Shown: positions 1 to 8,448 of the stretch, piece after piece
Layout of the letters: each line of letters begins with the position of its first letter
Position numbering within the stretch: position 1 is the first letter of the stretch
From: Emiliania huxleyi CCMP1516
Lineage: Eukaryota > Haptophyta > Isochrysidales > Noelaerhabdaceae
Length of the DNA stretch: 22,102 nucleotides
Reading direction: 5' to 3'
Assembly: GCF_000372725.1 (NCBI RefSeq)
Contig: NW_005198735.1
Coordinates: 13,439-35,540 of the forward strand
Notes under the pieces: generated by a model
What the model was told of the DNA's origin: nothing
What the model saw: the letters and a program-made list of their open reading frames with translations, nothing else
Databases searched by the model: none
Translations under genes and position numbers: made by a program

Positions 1-797
1 ATTGACCTTAGGCGTGACGGCGCTGCGGGGGCACTGCCGTTCATCAATGAATTCCGAGGAGTAAATAGTCAATGGTAGGCATGGCGGCGCTGCGGGGGCA
101 CGTTCGGGTGATGGAGAGCCTCCGCTCTCGAGGCGCGGCACACGGAGACGAGAGGAGATGGTGCATCGCATTGGGCTGAATTGAACTCGGCTCCCGAGGC
201 GCGCATCTCGAATCTCGGGTAATCTCGGGTCATCTCCTCTGCCCCCGAGGCGCGCATCTCGACCGCCGCGACAACTCCGGCTCGACGCCGCTCGCTCTCG
301 CCGCCGCCGCGCCGGCCGAGGAGCTGCTTCCAGAGGCGGGGGAGAGAGGAGCCCGCGCCGGCTCAATCCGCATGTTGCTCCGTTCCATTCGCGGCGTACA
401 TTGAGCACAGGCGAGGGAGAGGAGCCTGCGCTGGCTCATCGCCGCCGGCGCGGCGCTCGGCTCGGTCGACAACGCGGGCAGCACACCACTCCTCGCGGCT
501 GCCGCCGCCGGCCAAGCGGCGTCCGTCTCGCTACTCGCAAGCGCGGGCGCCGACGCCGACGCGACGCGAGCCGATGGCCGCGTCTTCAACTTCCGGGGAG
601 GAGGCGCTGCGGTGCCCCTCCCCAAACCTTCCCGGAACCTTCCCGTAGGTCGCACGGCGCTCCACATCGCTGCCGAGAGCGGCGATCTGCAAGTCGTGCG
701 TGCCTTGCGCGCCTCGGGCGCCGCTGGCGGCGGCGCCGCCCTCGAGGCCGCGATTGCACGGCGAGAGCACAAGCTCATCGCGGCGCTGCAGCCATAG
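1..797 (+). CDS. Ankyrin-repeat protein, 3' part (5' end outside window)
   Basis: Exons read as ..11, 79-132, 250-335, 411-576 and 649-797 (TAG at 795-797), all joining in one frame. The product shows three to four ankyrin repeats: MAALRGHVRVMESL, then DNSGSTPLALAAA, then DNAGSTPLLAAAAAGQAASV, then GRTALHIAAESGDLQVVRAL. The function is probably protein binding; no other domain is visible. All four introns (12-78, 133-249, 336-410, 577-648) are GC-AG. The joins are supported because each restores the ankyrin consensus, for example ADG|RTALHIAA across 577-648, where the unspliced frame inserts 24 foreign residues. Intron 133-249 contains a second acceptor at 198 that would add 17 residues in frame. 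The gene converges on the kinase-IFT57 gene with about 226 bp between stops. The upstream start is not in the window. Confidence 0.7.
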
Positions 798-1023
798 GGA
801 AGCACTTGCTTGTCGTGAGAGAGCCCATCATTTATTGTGTCCAACGGACATGAGTGTTGTCAGCGTGTGGTGACTGGTGAGTGGTGTGCTCCTGTGCGCG
901 TGTGGTAGCCTGGTACGGTACCCTCGGTACTGGAGTAGTGCTAGAGTGGCGGCGTGGGCCTGCGGTACAAAACGCTAGTAGTACGACTCTCTCTGTACAC
1001 CCTGGGACCGGACACGGTCTCAA

Positions 1024-3575
1024 TCAGGAGGTCCAATCTTCACCGACACCGTCTACCGCATCTTGCAGAGGCTCACGCTCGCGCCGCTCCAGCTGCCTCG
1101 CGAGCTCCTTCTGCAGGCACGCGCACCGCAGCGAGAGCCTGACCGACTCTCGGCGCAGCCGGCGCCGCGCGGAGCGAAGGGCGTCGACATTGGCGCGGTC
1201 GCTGATGCGGTTGGACGTCTCTTCCACCTCGCGTTTGGACCGGCCGATGCGGCCGTGCAACCCTTCCAGCTCGGCGCTCAGCCGGTCGACACGCGCCTGC
1301 GCCTCTGCCAGCCGCGCGCTGCGCGACGCCGCCTCGGCGTTCAGCTCCTCCAGCCTCTCGCGGACGGGAGCGAGGGCGGACGCCTCGTGGCCCATGCGCT
1401 CGCTGATCCCCTCCAGTCCCGGCCGCGCAACCTCCTGCGAGGCATCAAAGCTGGGCGCGTGCCGCTGCATCAGCTCCAGCCGGTGCCTCCAGCGCAGCTG
1501 GCTCCAGCCGAGCTGCAGCTTGAGCATCGGCCGGCACCGCGCGCACTCCTCGCGCCATGCCGCGGGCTCGATCGCGCTGCAAATTGGCGAAAGCAGCCGC
1601 CCAGCCGCCGGCTCATCCCAGCCTGGCTCCGACCACTCCGGCTCGCCCACCGACGGCTCGTCTGATGTAACTGGCGCGCTGCCAGCCCCGCCCTCAAAAG
1701 CGTCTGCTGTCTCGTGGACCGCCTCCACGACGTCATCCCCAACCCCCTGCTCGGCACCGGCATAGCAAGGCGCCGCCCACGCAAAGCCTCTCGCCTGGAG
1801 CGCTTCGTCGGCCAGTGCGTTGAGCAGGACGCACACATCTGAACCAGTGGCCGCCCGCAGCTTGCTCGGGGCCATCGTGCGCGCTAGCTCCGGCACCTTC
1901 CCACCGGATCTGCCCATCGTCTCGAGCGCCGCCGTCGCGGCCGCCAGCATGTCCGTCTCGCTCGGGCGCTCCGGCAGCCGCGAGGAGAGGTCGCTCTCGT
2001 GACGCAGCGCGAGGTTGAGGAGCCAGCAGCAGATGTGGAGGAGGTAGGCAAACTGCTGCGGTGGAGGAGCTGCTGCGGCCAACGTGAAGTAGCCCAGAGG
2101 CAGAGGGGGAAGCGAGCGCGGCCGGAGCAGCCCCCTCTCGTAGTTTAGTATTTTAAGCTTGTCGCGCAGACCGTCGGCAAGCAAGCCAGCGTCCGTCGCC
2201 GCCACGCCTCCGCCGCCGCCGCCGCCGCCGCTGCGGCCGCCGCTCTGGGGCCGCGCCGCCGCCTCCTGAGCCAGTGCTTCGGCGGCATTCGCGGCGTCGA
2301 GCGTCTGCTGGATGTCGGGCCGGCGGCTCGGGTCGGTCTGGATCATCCACGTTACGAGCGCGGCAAGCTGCTCCGAGTAGCGATCGGGCAGCGCCGCAAA
2401 CTGAGGAGGTGGGCAGGGGCGAGACGGACCGCTTGGTAAGGAGGAGTTTGGTGGGACGCGTGTCGGCAGAGCGTGTCTTGTTTGAGTTGTGTCACGAAGG
2501 GTGTGTGTGTGATGCAAGCCCACCTTGCCGACCGAGATCTTCTTGAAGAGGGAGAAGAGGTTGTCCTTCTCACCTGTGGGATGCGTTGCGGGCGTCATGA
2601 ACGTGTGTCATGAAGAGCACCCCACGAGAGCATTCTCCTCGCCTTGGCTCTTGAAGGGGGAGCGCAGCGTGGCGAGCTCGTAGAGTAGGCAGCCCAGAGA
2701 CCAGATGTCACTCTTCCATTCGTAGCCTCGCCCGTCGAGCACCTCGGGCGACATGTAGAGCGGCGTGCCGACCTTGGACATCGCCTCGTACCTGGAGGGC
2801 AGAGCGTGGCGGTGAAACCTAGCGCATCATACAGCCTCAAAGGGCCATGAACGGCCAGTGCCGCACAGCCGACGCAGCGCCGCCGCCTCCGCCAGTGTCC
2901 AACCATCTAGGGCGCATCGCACGTCTGCGATGAGAAGGCTCGGCCGAGGCCGAGGTCGCCGAGCTTGACGCGACCGTCGGCCGCAAGGAAGATGTTTGCT
3001 GGCTTTATGTCGCGGTGCATAACCCGCGCCGCATGCATGTGCCGGATGCCGTCGCAAACCTGCGAAACGTGCAGAGATGTCTCCGACAGATGGGGGTGGC
3101 AGACTCGAGATGTGCCGGACGTCTAGTCGAGAGGCCGGATGTCGCAGCGCGCCTGCGTAAAGTACCTCCAAATCTGCGGCTCGCGCAGCGAGGCGCTGCA
3201 CTCGGCCGCACGGCGCAGCAGGCGGCGGAGGTCTCCGTGCTCGGCCCACTCAAAGACGATGTAGAGGACGTTGTCGGCAAGGAACGCGTCCAGGTACTGG
3301 ATGATGCTCGGGTGCGCTTCCAGCGTCTGCAGCAGCTGCACCTCCTTGAGGCATCGGTCGCGCGCCTTTGCGTCCATCATGTCAAAGATCTTGATCTTCT
3401 TGAGCGCGACGCGGCGATCGTCGGAGCGGCGCTGCGCGCGGTGGACGACGGAGAAGTGGCCCCGCCCGATCGCCTTCTCCACCACGTAGTCGTCCAGCGT
3501 GCCTTGCTGCAGCAGGCAGCTCGGCTCTGCGGGCGGCTGCACGGCTGGCGGGTGGGTGCCGCCGGCAGCAGACAT
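1024..3575 (-). CDS. NEK6/7-type protein kinase fused to IFT57 (IFT-B subunit)
   Basis: Five exons on the minus strand (3575-3153, 3059-2923, 2791-2643, 2573-2524, 2400-1024) give 711 codons plus stop with all phases matching. Residues about 30-298 are a kinase: glycine loop GRGHFSVV (37-44), VALK lysine 59, HRDIKPAN (156-163), DLG instead of DFG (176-178, typical of NEK6/7), [21 protein letters not shown], and RRPDI near the end of the C-lobe. The serine before KVGTP matches the activating serine of NEK6/7. A Gly-rich linker follows, and from about residue 331 the protein is IFT57: [40 protein letters not shown], then a long C-terminal coiled coil. Exon 5 alone carries the kinase C-lobe end, linker and IFT57 without a stop. 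IFT57 belongs to the IFT-B train in cilia; NEK kinases act on cilia and microtubules. Introns 1 and 3 are GC-AG, 2 and 4 GT-AG. Confidence 0.9.
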
Positions 3576-4308
3576 GTCGACACCGCTGCGGGCCAGCCTT
3601 CACGCACGGCGCAGCAACGTCTCCCGAGAGTGCGCCGACCAACGCTGTCGCAGTGTCGCAGCGGCGGTGCACGCTCGGACGGCGAGCGTGGCGTTGGTAT
3701 GTTTACACGCCGCGTTTCATACAACTGTAAGATCCGCGAGGAAGAATTTTACAAGCCGAACCCGGCGTTGTGTGTAGCCTGCTCTAGCCTCGCATGTTAC
3801 TTCCTGTCGTCTGTTGTGTCGTTGTGCCCTTGTTTGTACTCTTGGCACCGTGGGTGCTGGCTGGGGGGGGCGACAGGGAGGATGTGGCCTTGAGTTATGA
3901 GTACGCCAACTCAGGGTGTGTGGCAGCCAGCTGACTGTGTGTCTTGTGAGCCTGTTTGTGTCTGTGTGTCGCTCGTGCGTGCCGTCATCATCTGTCCAGC
4001 GTCCACCCATACCGCGTTGGTGGCGTCCAGTCCGAGCCTGGCTGTTCTTCACCTTTCTACCTAACCTAATCTTGCGGTGTGTGTGTGAGTTGTGTGTGTA
4101 TCCTGCGAGGAGAGAAGGGCAGGATTCACATAAACGCCCCTCCTGAACCACACACACACACACACTAATACAACATCACTCATGCCACACCTTACACCTC
4201 GCAGGCCCCGGGCGGGTACTAGCTCGAGCTAGAGCTCGAGGGTTGGCCTCTCGAGTCGCCTGACGCGCCGGCGCCCGACATGTGCTCGCTAACAGCCGGT
4301 ACTACACC
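3576..4308. other. Intergenic region between kinase-IFT57 and IFT27
   Basis: No gene is supported here. It holds the upstream region of the kinase-IFT57 gene, GT/CA-rich stretches (about 3935-3970, 4076-4110 and 4147-4166), one reverse-oriented copy of a dispersed repeat (3971-4065) and a CTCGAG/GAGCTC-rich palindromic patch near 4220-4250. Minus-strand open frames across it have no recognisable content. Confidence 0.6.
3971..4065 (-). repeat. Dispersed repeat family A, copy 1
   Basis: The reverse complement of this stretch matches 5161-5244 and 7289-7353. The shared core begins AGGTGAAGAACAG and contains GCTCGGACTGGA and GCGGTATGGGTGGACGC, then ACAGATGA. Copies 1 and 2 extend further into a GACGACACGCACGAG-like end and both lie near GTAGGTAGAAAG. 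No coding potential is seen. Confidence 0.85.
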
Positions 4309-4872
4309 TCAAGGCGGAAGCTCCGCTGCGTCGGTCTGCTTGAGCAGCCCGGCCGCAACGTGCTGGAACGGTCCGTCGACGCCGTCGCCGTCCTTGGCTG
4401 ACGTCTCAAAGTAGCCCAGACCGTACGCGCGAGCGAAGCGTTCTCCCATCCCACGCTCGACCACGGAGCGCTCGTGCAGATCAACCTTGTTGGCCACTAC
4501 TGCACCCGGCAGCTTGTGAACCCCTACCATCTCGAGCAGATGCCGGTATCGCCCCTCGCATGCGTCAAACGTGTGCTGCCGCGTGACGTCGTACACGACG
4601 ATCACCCCCTCCGTCCCCTCCCAGCACGGCGGAAGCATCTCCGCAAAGATGTCCTGTCCGGACGAGTCGAACAGGTAAAGCTCCACGTTTGCCTCCGAGT
4701 CCACCGCAGGTGGCCGCACATGCGTCATTTTGTGCGCCAGCTCGACGCCGCAGGTCATGTTGTACTGCTTTGGGAAGCGCGTGCCCGAGGAGGCGAACAT
4801 CTGGACTAACGCCGACTTCCCCACCGCCGCGTCGCCAATCACCGCGATCTTTCGCCGAATCGTTGGCGGCAT
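4309..4872 (-). CDS. IFT27: IFT27 (RABL4), Rab-like small GTPase of IFT-B
   Basis: Single-exon, 187 residues, ATG at 4872. The GTPase motifs are GDAAVGKS (P loop, about residues 13-20), DSSGQD in the DTAGQ position, NKVD (guanine specificity) and ETSAK. The switch region FPKQYNMTCGVEL and the segment FAEMLPPCWEG match IFT27 rather than ordinary Rabs. The C terminus ends DAAELPP and has no prenylation cysteines, as expected for IFT27. IFT27 pairs with IFT25 in the IFT-B complex and helps cargo and BBSome leave cilia. It sits about 730 bp upstream of the kinase-IFT57 gene on the same strand, so two IFT-B subunits are neighbours. The sequence just 5' of its start (4879-4932) is duplicated at 5359-5411. 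Confidence 0.88.
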   Translation of the reverse strand: MPPTIRRKIAVIGDAAVGKSALVQMFASSGTRFPKQYNMTCGVELAHKMTHVRPPAVDSEANVELYLFDSSGQDIFAEMLPPCWEGTEGVIVVYDVTRQHTFDACEGRYRHLLEMVGVHKLPGAVVANKVDLHERSVVERGMGERFARAYGLGYFETSAKDGDGVDGPFQHVAAGLLKQTDAAELPP

Positions 4873-4878
4873 ATTGGT

Positions 4879-4932
4879 GTGTCGGGGGGGCTGCGCTCGT
4901 CCGTTGACCAGCGTGTAACGTCGTTAGAGAAA
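4879..4932 (+). repeat. IFT27 5'-flank repeat, copy 1 (second copy 5359-5411)
   Basis: The stretch starting GTGTCGGGGGGGCTGCGCTC and ending GTCGTTAGAGAAA is repeated at 5359-5411 with one base missing. Copy 1 starts 6 bp from the IFT27 start codon. Confidence 0.9.
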
Positions 4933-5021
4933 TGTGAGTGAGGCCAGAAAAGAAAAACACACGCGACCACAGAGAAGCACCGGCCCCAGCTTCGGCTGAG
5001 GGCTGACAAGCTGCCGAGCCC

Positions 5022-5053
5022 AAATCACTGAGAGTCGTGATTTCTTGTTGGTT
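5022..5053 (+). repeat. Hairpin repeat, copy 1 (second copy 10359-10392)
   Basis: AAATCACTGAGAGTCGTGAT followed by TTCTTGTTGGTT, matched at 10359-10392 with a small indel. AAATCAC and GTGATTT form a 7-bp stem. The second copy encodes the last residues and stop of the second ankyrin gene. Confidence 0.75.
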
Positions 5054-5160
5054 TTCTAAACTCCCACACAGGGATTTTAAGGTGTGATGCGCTAGCCGTC
5101 TCCCACCGTGGCAGGTAGGTAGGTAGAAAGCTAGGTTTGTTGTTGGCAAATCAAGACACC

Positions 5161-5244
5161 AGGTGAAGAACAGCCAGGCTCGGACTGGATGGACACCAGC
5201 GCGGTATGGGTGGACGCGGGACAGATGATGACGACACGCACGAG
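5161..5244 (+). repeat. Dispersed repeat family A, copy 2
   Basis: Matches the reverse complement of 3971-4065 and the direct strand of 7289-7353, with a 4-bp TGGA duplication after GGACTGGA. Confidence 0.85.
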
Positions 5245-5316
5245 AAGGGAGAATTAATAAAAATCTCTCTCTCGCACGAGCACCGTTAAGCACATCCTTT
5301 TCTTCTTTTCGTCGCT

Positions 5317-5411
5317 TTGTTGTAAATTCGCTCGTTGTGGGGCATGTCATTGTGGGACGTGTCGGGGGGGCTGCGCTCGCCGTTGACCAGCGTGTAACGT
5401 CGTTAGAGAAA
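5317..5411 (+). repeat. Chimeric repeat: RluA-like 5' flank joined to IFT27 5' flank
   Basis: Bases 5317-5345 are identical to 5613-5641, which end at the RluA-like start codon. Bases 5359-5411 match 4879-4932, next to the IFT27 start. The two promoter-proximal pieces are therefore joined in one segment between the genes. Confidence 0.8.
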
Positions 5412-5641
5412 GAAAACGCCAGTGCAACTTGCAACAATTTTTTTCGTTTTCTTTGTCTGAAAAAAGAAAGAAAACAGACAACCGAAGGGAGTTTTCTTGC
5501 GAGGCGAGATTCGGTTTTCTTCTTTCGCGGTCGTGCCACCGCCTTGAGGGGTAAAATTCTTTCGCGTTGTCAGTCCCGCTTGGCAGTGTGCAGTGTGCCG
5601 TGCGGCGGGAGCTTGTTGTAAATTCGCTCGTTGTGGGGCAT

Positions 5642-6403
5642 ATGCTGCTCGCCAGCTCGCTCGTCGGCCTCGATCCGCCGGGTGCCTCCGGCTGGTGCTC
5701 CTCGTGCGGGCGGCCGCACTCATTGCCTCGCACTGCGCAGGCGGAGGTGGAGGCGCTGTCGCTGCTGCGGCGCATCGAGCAGAGCGGGCGGTTCGACTTC
5801 ACCGCCGCCGAGCCAGACCCGCGCTTCGGCCTGACGCAGGAGCAGCGGCGGACGGGCAAGATGCTCGGCGTGCTGCTCTGCTCGGACGGCACCGTGCTGC
5901 GCGCCTTCAGCGGCATGCTGGGCGGGACGTGGCACTGCCCAGGGTGGGCGCCGCCCGTTGCCGGCCTGACGCTGGAGGACGCGGAGCCGGCGGCCGCGTT
6001 CGGAGAGATTGTGCGCCTCGTCGCAAGAGCCGACGCTGCGGCGGAGCCCGAGCGCGGCCGGCTTCGGCGGGCGCACAGGGAGCGCTCGGCCGCGCTCTCG
6101 CAGGCGCTCGGCGCCAGCTACGTGCTGCGCAACGCGCGCGGAGAGGAGGCGGGCGTGCCGGAGCTGCTGCGTGCACAGGGCGTGCGCCCGCCCGGAGGCG
6201 TGGGCGACTGCGCGGCGCCAAAGCTCCTCACGGAGGCGCACAGGCGCAGGCTAGTGCCCGAGGCGATCGCGGAGGTGTGGTGCGGGCCGCCCGCCAAGAC
6301 GCGCACGCACGGCAGCTTCCATGCCGCGTGCCGGGAGCGGTGCGAGCCCATCATGGGTTTCCTGCTCTGTGGGGTGCCGGCGGCGTGCGGCGCCGACGGA
6401 TAG
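5642..6403 (+). CDS. Stand-alone N-terminal domain of bacterial-type RluA pseudouridine synthase
   Basis: Intronless frame of 253 residues from ATG 5642 (the frame is open upstream but without an earlier ATG). Three blocks recall the N-terminal extension of the long (about 550 aa) RluA-family proteins of bacteria: TGKMLGVLLC...LRAFSGMLGG...WAPPVAG (residues about 72-105), RRAHRERSAALSQAL, and GDCAAPKLL...AEVWCGP...HGSFHAACRERCEPIMGFLL near the C terminus. The paired cysteines in CRERC and the GDC are kept. The catalytic RluA motif (GRLDxxTSG) is absent and no further exon is visible before the repeat-rich region. Whether the domain works alone, perhaps in RNA binding, is unknown. Bacterial or organellar origin is inference. 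Confidence 0.7.
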   Translation: MLLASSLVGLDPPGASGWCSSCGRPHSLPRTAQAEVEALSLLRRIEQSGRFDFTAAEPDPRFGLTQEQRRTGKMLGVLLCSDGTVLRAFSGMLGGTWHCPGWAPPVAGLTLEDAEPAAAFGEIVRLVARADAAAEPERGRLRRAHRERSAALSQALGASYVLRNARGEEAGVPELLRAQGVRPPGGVGDCAAPKLLTEAHRRRLVPEAIAEVWCGPPAKTRTHGSFHAACRERCEPIMGFLLCGVPAACGADG

Positions 6404-6610
6404 CGGTTGGCGCGCCGTATCGGTGTGGTGTCCGGTCGTGTGAGTGTCTCACGTCTAGGCGTGGTTTGCTTTCCTAATTTACAACCTAATATCTGGGCCC
6501 GCGATAAGTCGAGATAGAGATTCTCATTTTCTCTCTTTTACAGCTTCTTCTCTTTTTCCATTCAGCGCCTTTTCCGCTTTGGTGCACTTGGCCTTGGCGT
6601 AATTCTTTTC

Positions 6611-6626
6611 GGCTAGTTCCATTTCA
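6611..6626 (+). repeat. 16-bp inverted pair, left arm (right arm 9529-9544)
   Basis: GGCTAGTTCCATTTCA here is the exact reverse complement of TGAAATGGAACTAGCC at 9529-9544, about 2.9 kb apart. These could be terminal inverted repeats, but no clear target-site duplication was seen. Confidence 0.6.
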
Positions 6627-7288
6627 TTGTGGCACAGCTCGCGTTACACTGGGGTGCGAGTTAATGCGCGGTTGGGGGGGTCTGAAAAGGGGAGCTCCCT
6701 CTCTCCCCACCCCGAGGACCTCTGCCCAAGCTGATGGTGCCCAGCCCAGAGGGCCTCAGGGGCTGTAGAGTCACACCTAGGAGAGGGGGTAGCTCACACC
6801 TTGTGGGCCGCACTGACCCTTCTCCCACGTGCCCTTGCCCGCCCCTCTGACCGCCGCCCGAGAGGCCCGACTTTAAGGGGCTGGTGAGAGCCCCCACCGT
6901 TGCGCCCTCACCTCACGCTGACATATCCTTTGGGAATGCCCATGGACTCTAGGGACCTGGGGGCAGCTTTGCCCGCGGGTGCCATGCTAGGCTATGGTAG
7001 CCATTCTCCCAGATTCTCCGGAGAGGCCGCAAAAGCGGCCAAGGTGGCCTCCGCTCAAGGGTCGTTGGGATTTTCTGGTGACTCAGGAAGGAGGGGTCTG
7101 CGCCAAATAAAAATCGGTTCCGTACTGTCCGCCCCCGGCTACGCATGACACAATTTATTAGAAGTTGGGGCTTCATCTTCCGCCCGAGATAAAAATCCCT
7201 CTTGTCTCTCAGCCCGCTTGCCCATAGCCGCCGAGACGGCGCGCTCTGCTGACTCTCATCTAGCACCCTCTGTATGTATGTATGTAGT

Positions 7289-7353
7289 AAGGTGAAGAAC
7301 AGTCAGGCTCGGACTGGACACCAACGCGGTATGGGTGGACGCTAGACAGATGA
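7289..7353 (+). repeat. Dispersed repeat family A, copy 3
   Basis: Shares AGGTGAAGAACAG, CAGGCTCGGACTGGACACCA and GCGGTATGGGTGGACGC with the other two copies, then diverges after ACAGATGA. Confidence 0.85.
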
Positions 7354-7498
7354 CCCTCTTGGGGACTCTCCTGACCGCTGTGGGCCTCTCCAGACCTCCT
7401 CTTGCCTATGGGAGTACCCCTCTCAGTCTACTTCCTAGGACACAGGCACAGGTTTGCATAATGCGAGCTTTTTCTCAAGGGCTATAGTGCAGAGTAGA

Positions 7499-7838
7499 AA
7501 GGTAATTTCTCGCAGCTGCGAGACAAGTTTTCTCGGAGCGACAGCCTCAAAGACAAAAGGGTGGATGGGTGGGGGGCGATTGCGGGCGAGCGCCAGCGCG
7601 CCCCAGGAACGGTGGGGTGCCCTCGACCGCGCGTCCGAGTCACTTGGGCGGACGAGCGAGCGGCACATGGCCCGACAAAGAGAAATCGGAGTCTGGCGAC
7701 GAGATCGATAAAAGAAGTGCAGCGTTTCCTCTGAGGTGCCTCAGAGGTGCACCACACCTCTGAAGGTGTCTTTCAGAGGTGTCCTTCAGGAGCAGAGCTG
7801 ACGTCAGTCTGTGCGCGCTCCCTCTCTCCTCGTCGAAC
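7499..7838 (+). repeat. 340-bp direct repeat, copy 1
   Basis: Reads the same as 8449-8788 over about 340 bp, with no difference found by eye. It begins AAGGTAATTTCTCGCAGCTG and ends CCTCTCTCCTCGTCGAAC. Inside are nested palindromes around CCTCTGAGGTGCCTCAGAGG and ACACCTCTGAAGGTGT. The ends are not TG...CA, so it is not an obvious LTR. Confidence 0.95.
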
Positions 7839-8448
7839 TTGGGAACGAGGAGGAAGAGTTGAAGCGCGCTCAGAGTCGCCCTCTTCGCCCTTCCGAAGGC
7901 CACGATGGCCGACTCTTTTGACGCCGAGGTGGACCCGACGGGATCCACCATGCTTTTGATCATGCCCGAGAGCTCCCCGCTTCTTGAGGCCACCGAGTTC
8001 TTGGGGTGGACGGCGACCACCGCCGGCTCCGACGGGATGCCGCGCAAGGCGGCCCCTTGCGCCGCCGCGGCCCCCCTTCTCGCGCGCTGCCGCCAGGGCG
8101 CCGCGGGCCAGCAGCACCCGGGCCACCCGCAGTTTCTCGCTCTTTGCCCGTTGACGTTCGCGCTGACCGGCTCATCGGACTGGGTGACTGTCCTTAAAAT
8201 ACCTTCCATCGGACTGGGTGACTGTCCTTAAAATACCTTCCATCGGACTGGGTGACTGTCCTTAAAATACCTTCCATGACCACCCGCCCACCCGGTCAAC
8301 ATCACGTGGGAGAACGCCGATACGTTAATGGCGCCAGCGCCTGCTGTTGACAAGTGGGGAACAAACGGCTTCATCGCAAAGCTGCCCCCAGCAGGCGTCT
8401 TGACGGGTATCAAAATTCTTCCCTACGAAAGAGGCCAACGGACCCGAG
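7839..8448. other. Spacer between the 340-bp repeats
   Basis: Contains a plus-strand open frame 7905-8231 and another from about 8298 running into copy 2 (includes VDKWGTNGFIAKLPPAG), neither recognised, plus the 34-bp tandem repeat. The 37 bp at 8356-8392 recur at 8838-8874, downstream of copy 2. These may be decayed pieces of a mobile or duplicated gene. Confidence 0.45.
8173..8277 (+). repeat. 34-bp tandem repeat, three copies
   Basis: The unit CATCGGACTGGGTGACTGTC plus CTTAAAATACCTTC starts at 8173, 8207 and 8241 and ends with a partial CAT. The copies look identical, which suggests a recent expansion. The unit is not a multiple of three. Confidence 0.95.

Larger units (their letters stand above)
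4873..5641. promoter_or_regulatory. Divergent intergenic region between IFT27 and RluA-like gene
   Basis: The two genes point away from each other, so this 770-bp stretch should hold both promoters. It is a patchwork of repeats: the IFT27 5' flank at 4879-4932 recurs at 5359-5411; the 29 bp ending at the RluA-like gene's start (5613-5641) recurs at 5317-5345; repeat family A copy 2 lies at 5161-5244; a hairpin repeat lies at 5022-5053. No TATA box or other named site is clear. Confidence 0.5.
6404..7498. other. Gene-poor stretch with no supported gene
   Basis: It contains a CT-rich segment (about 6520-6560), low-complexity G- and C-rich DNA (6660-6900), one arm of a 16-bp inverted pair (6611-6626), a TGTA-type microsatellite near 7271-7286 and repeat family A copy 3 (7289-7353). 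Short open frames on both strands resemble nothing I know. Base composition is less GC-rich around 7090-7200 than in the genes. Confidence 0.5.

Noticed and set aside
1063..1765. Plus-strand open frames of 200 to 294 codons
   Set aside because: They are antisense to the IFT57 coiled-coil exon and have no recognisable content.
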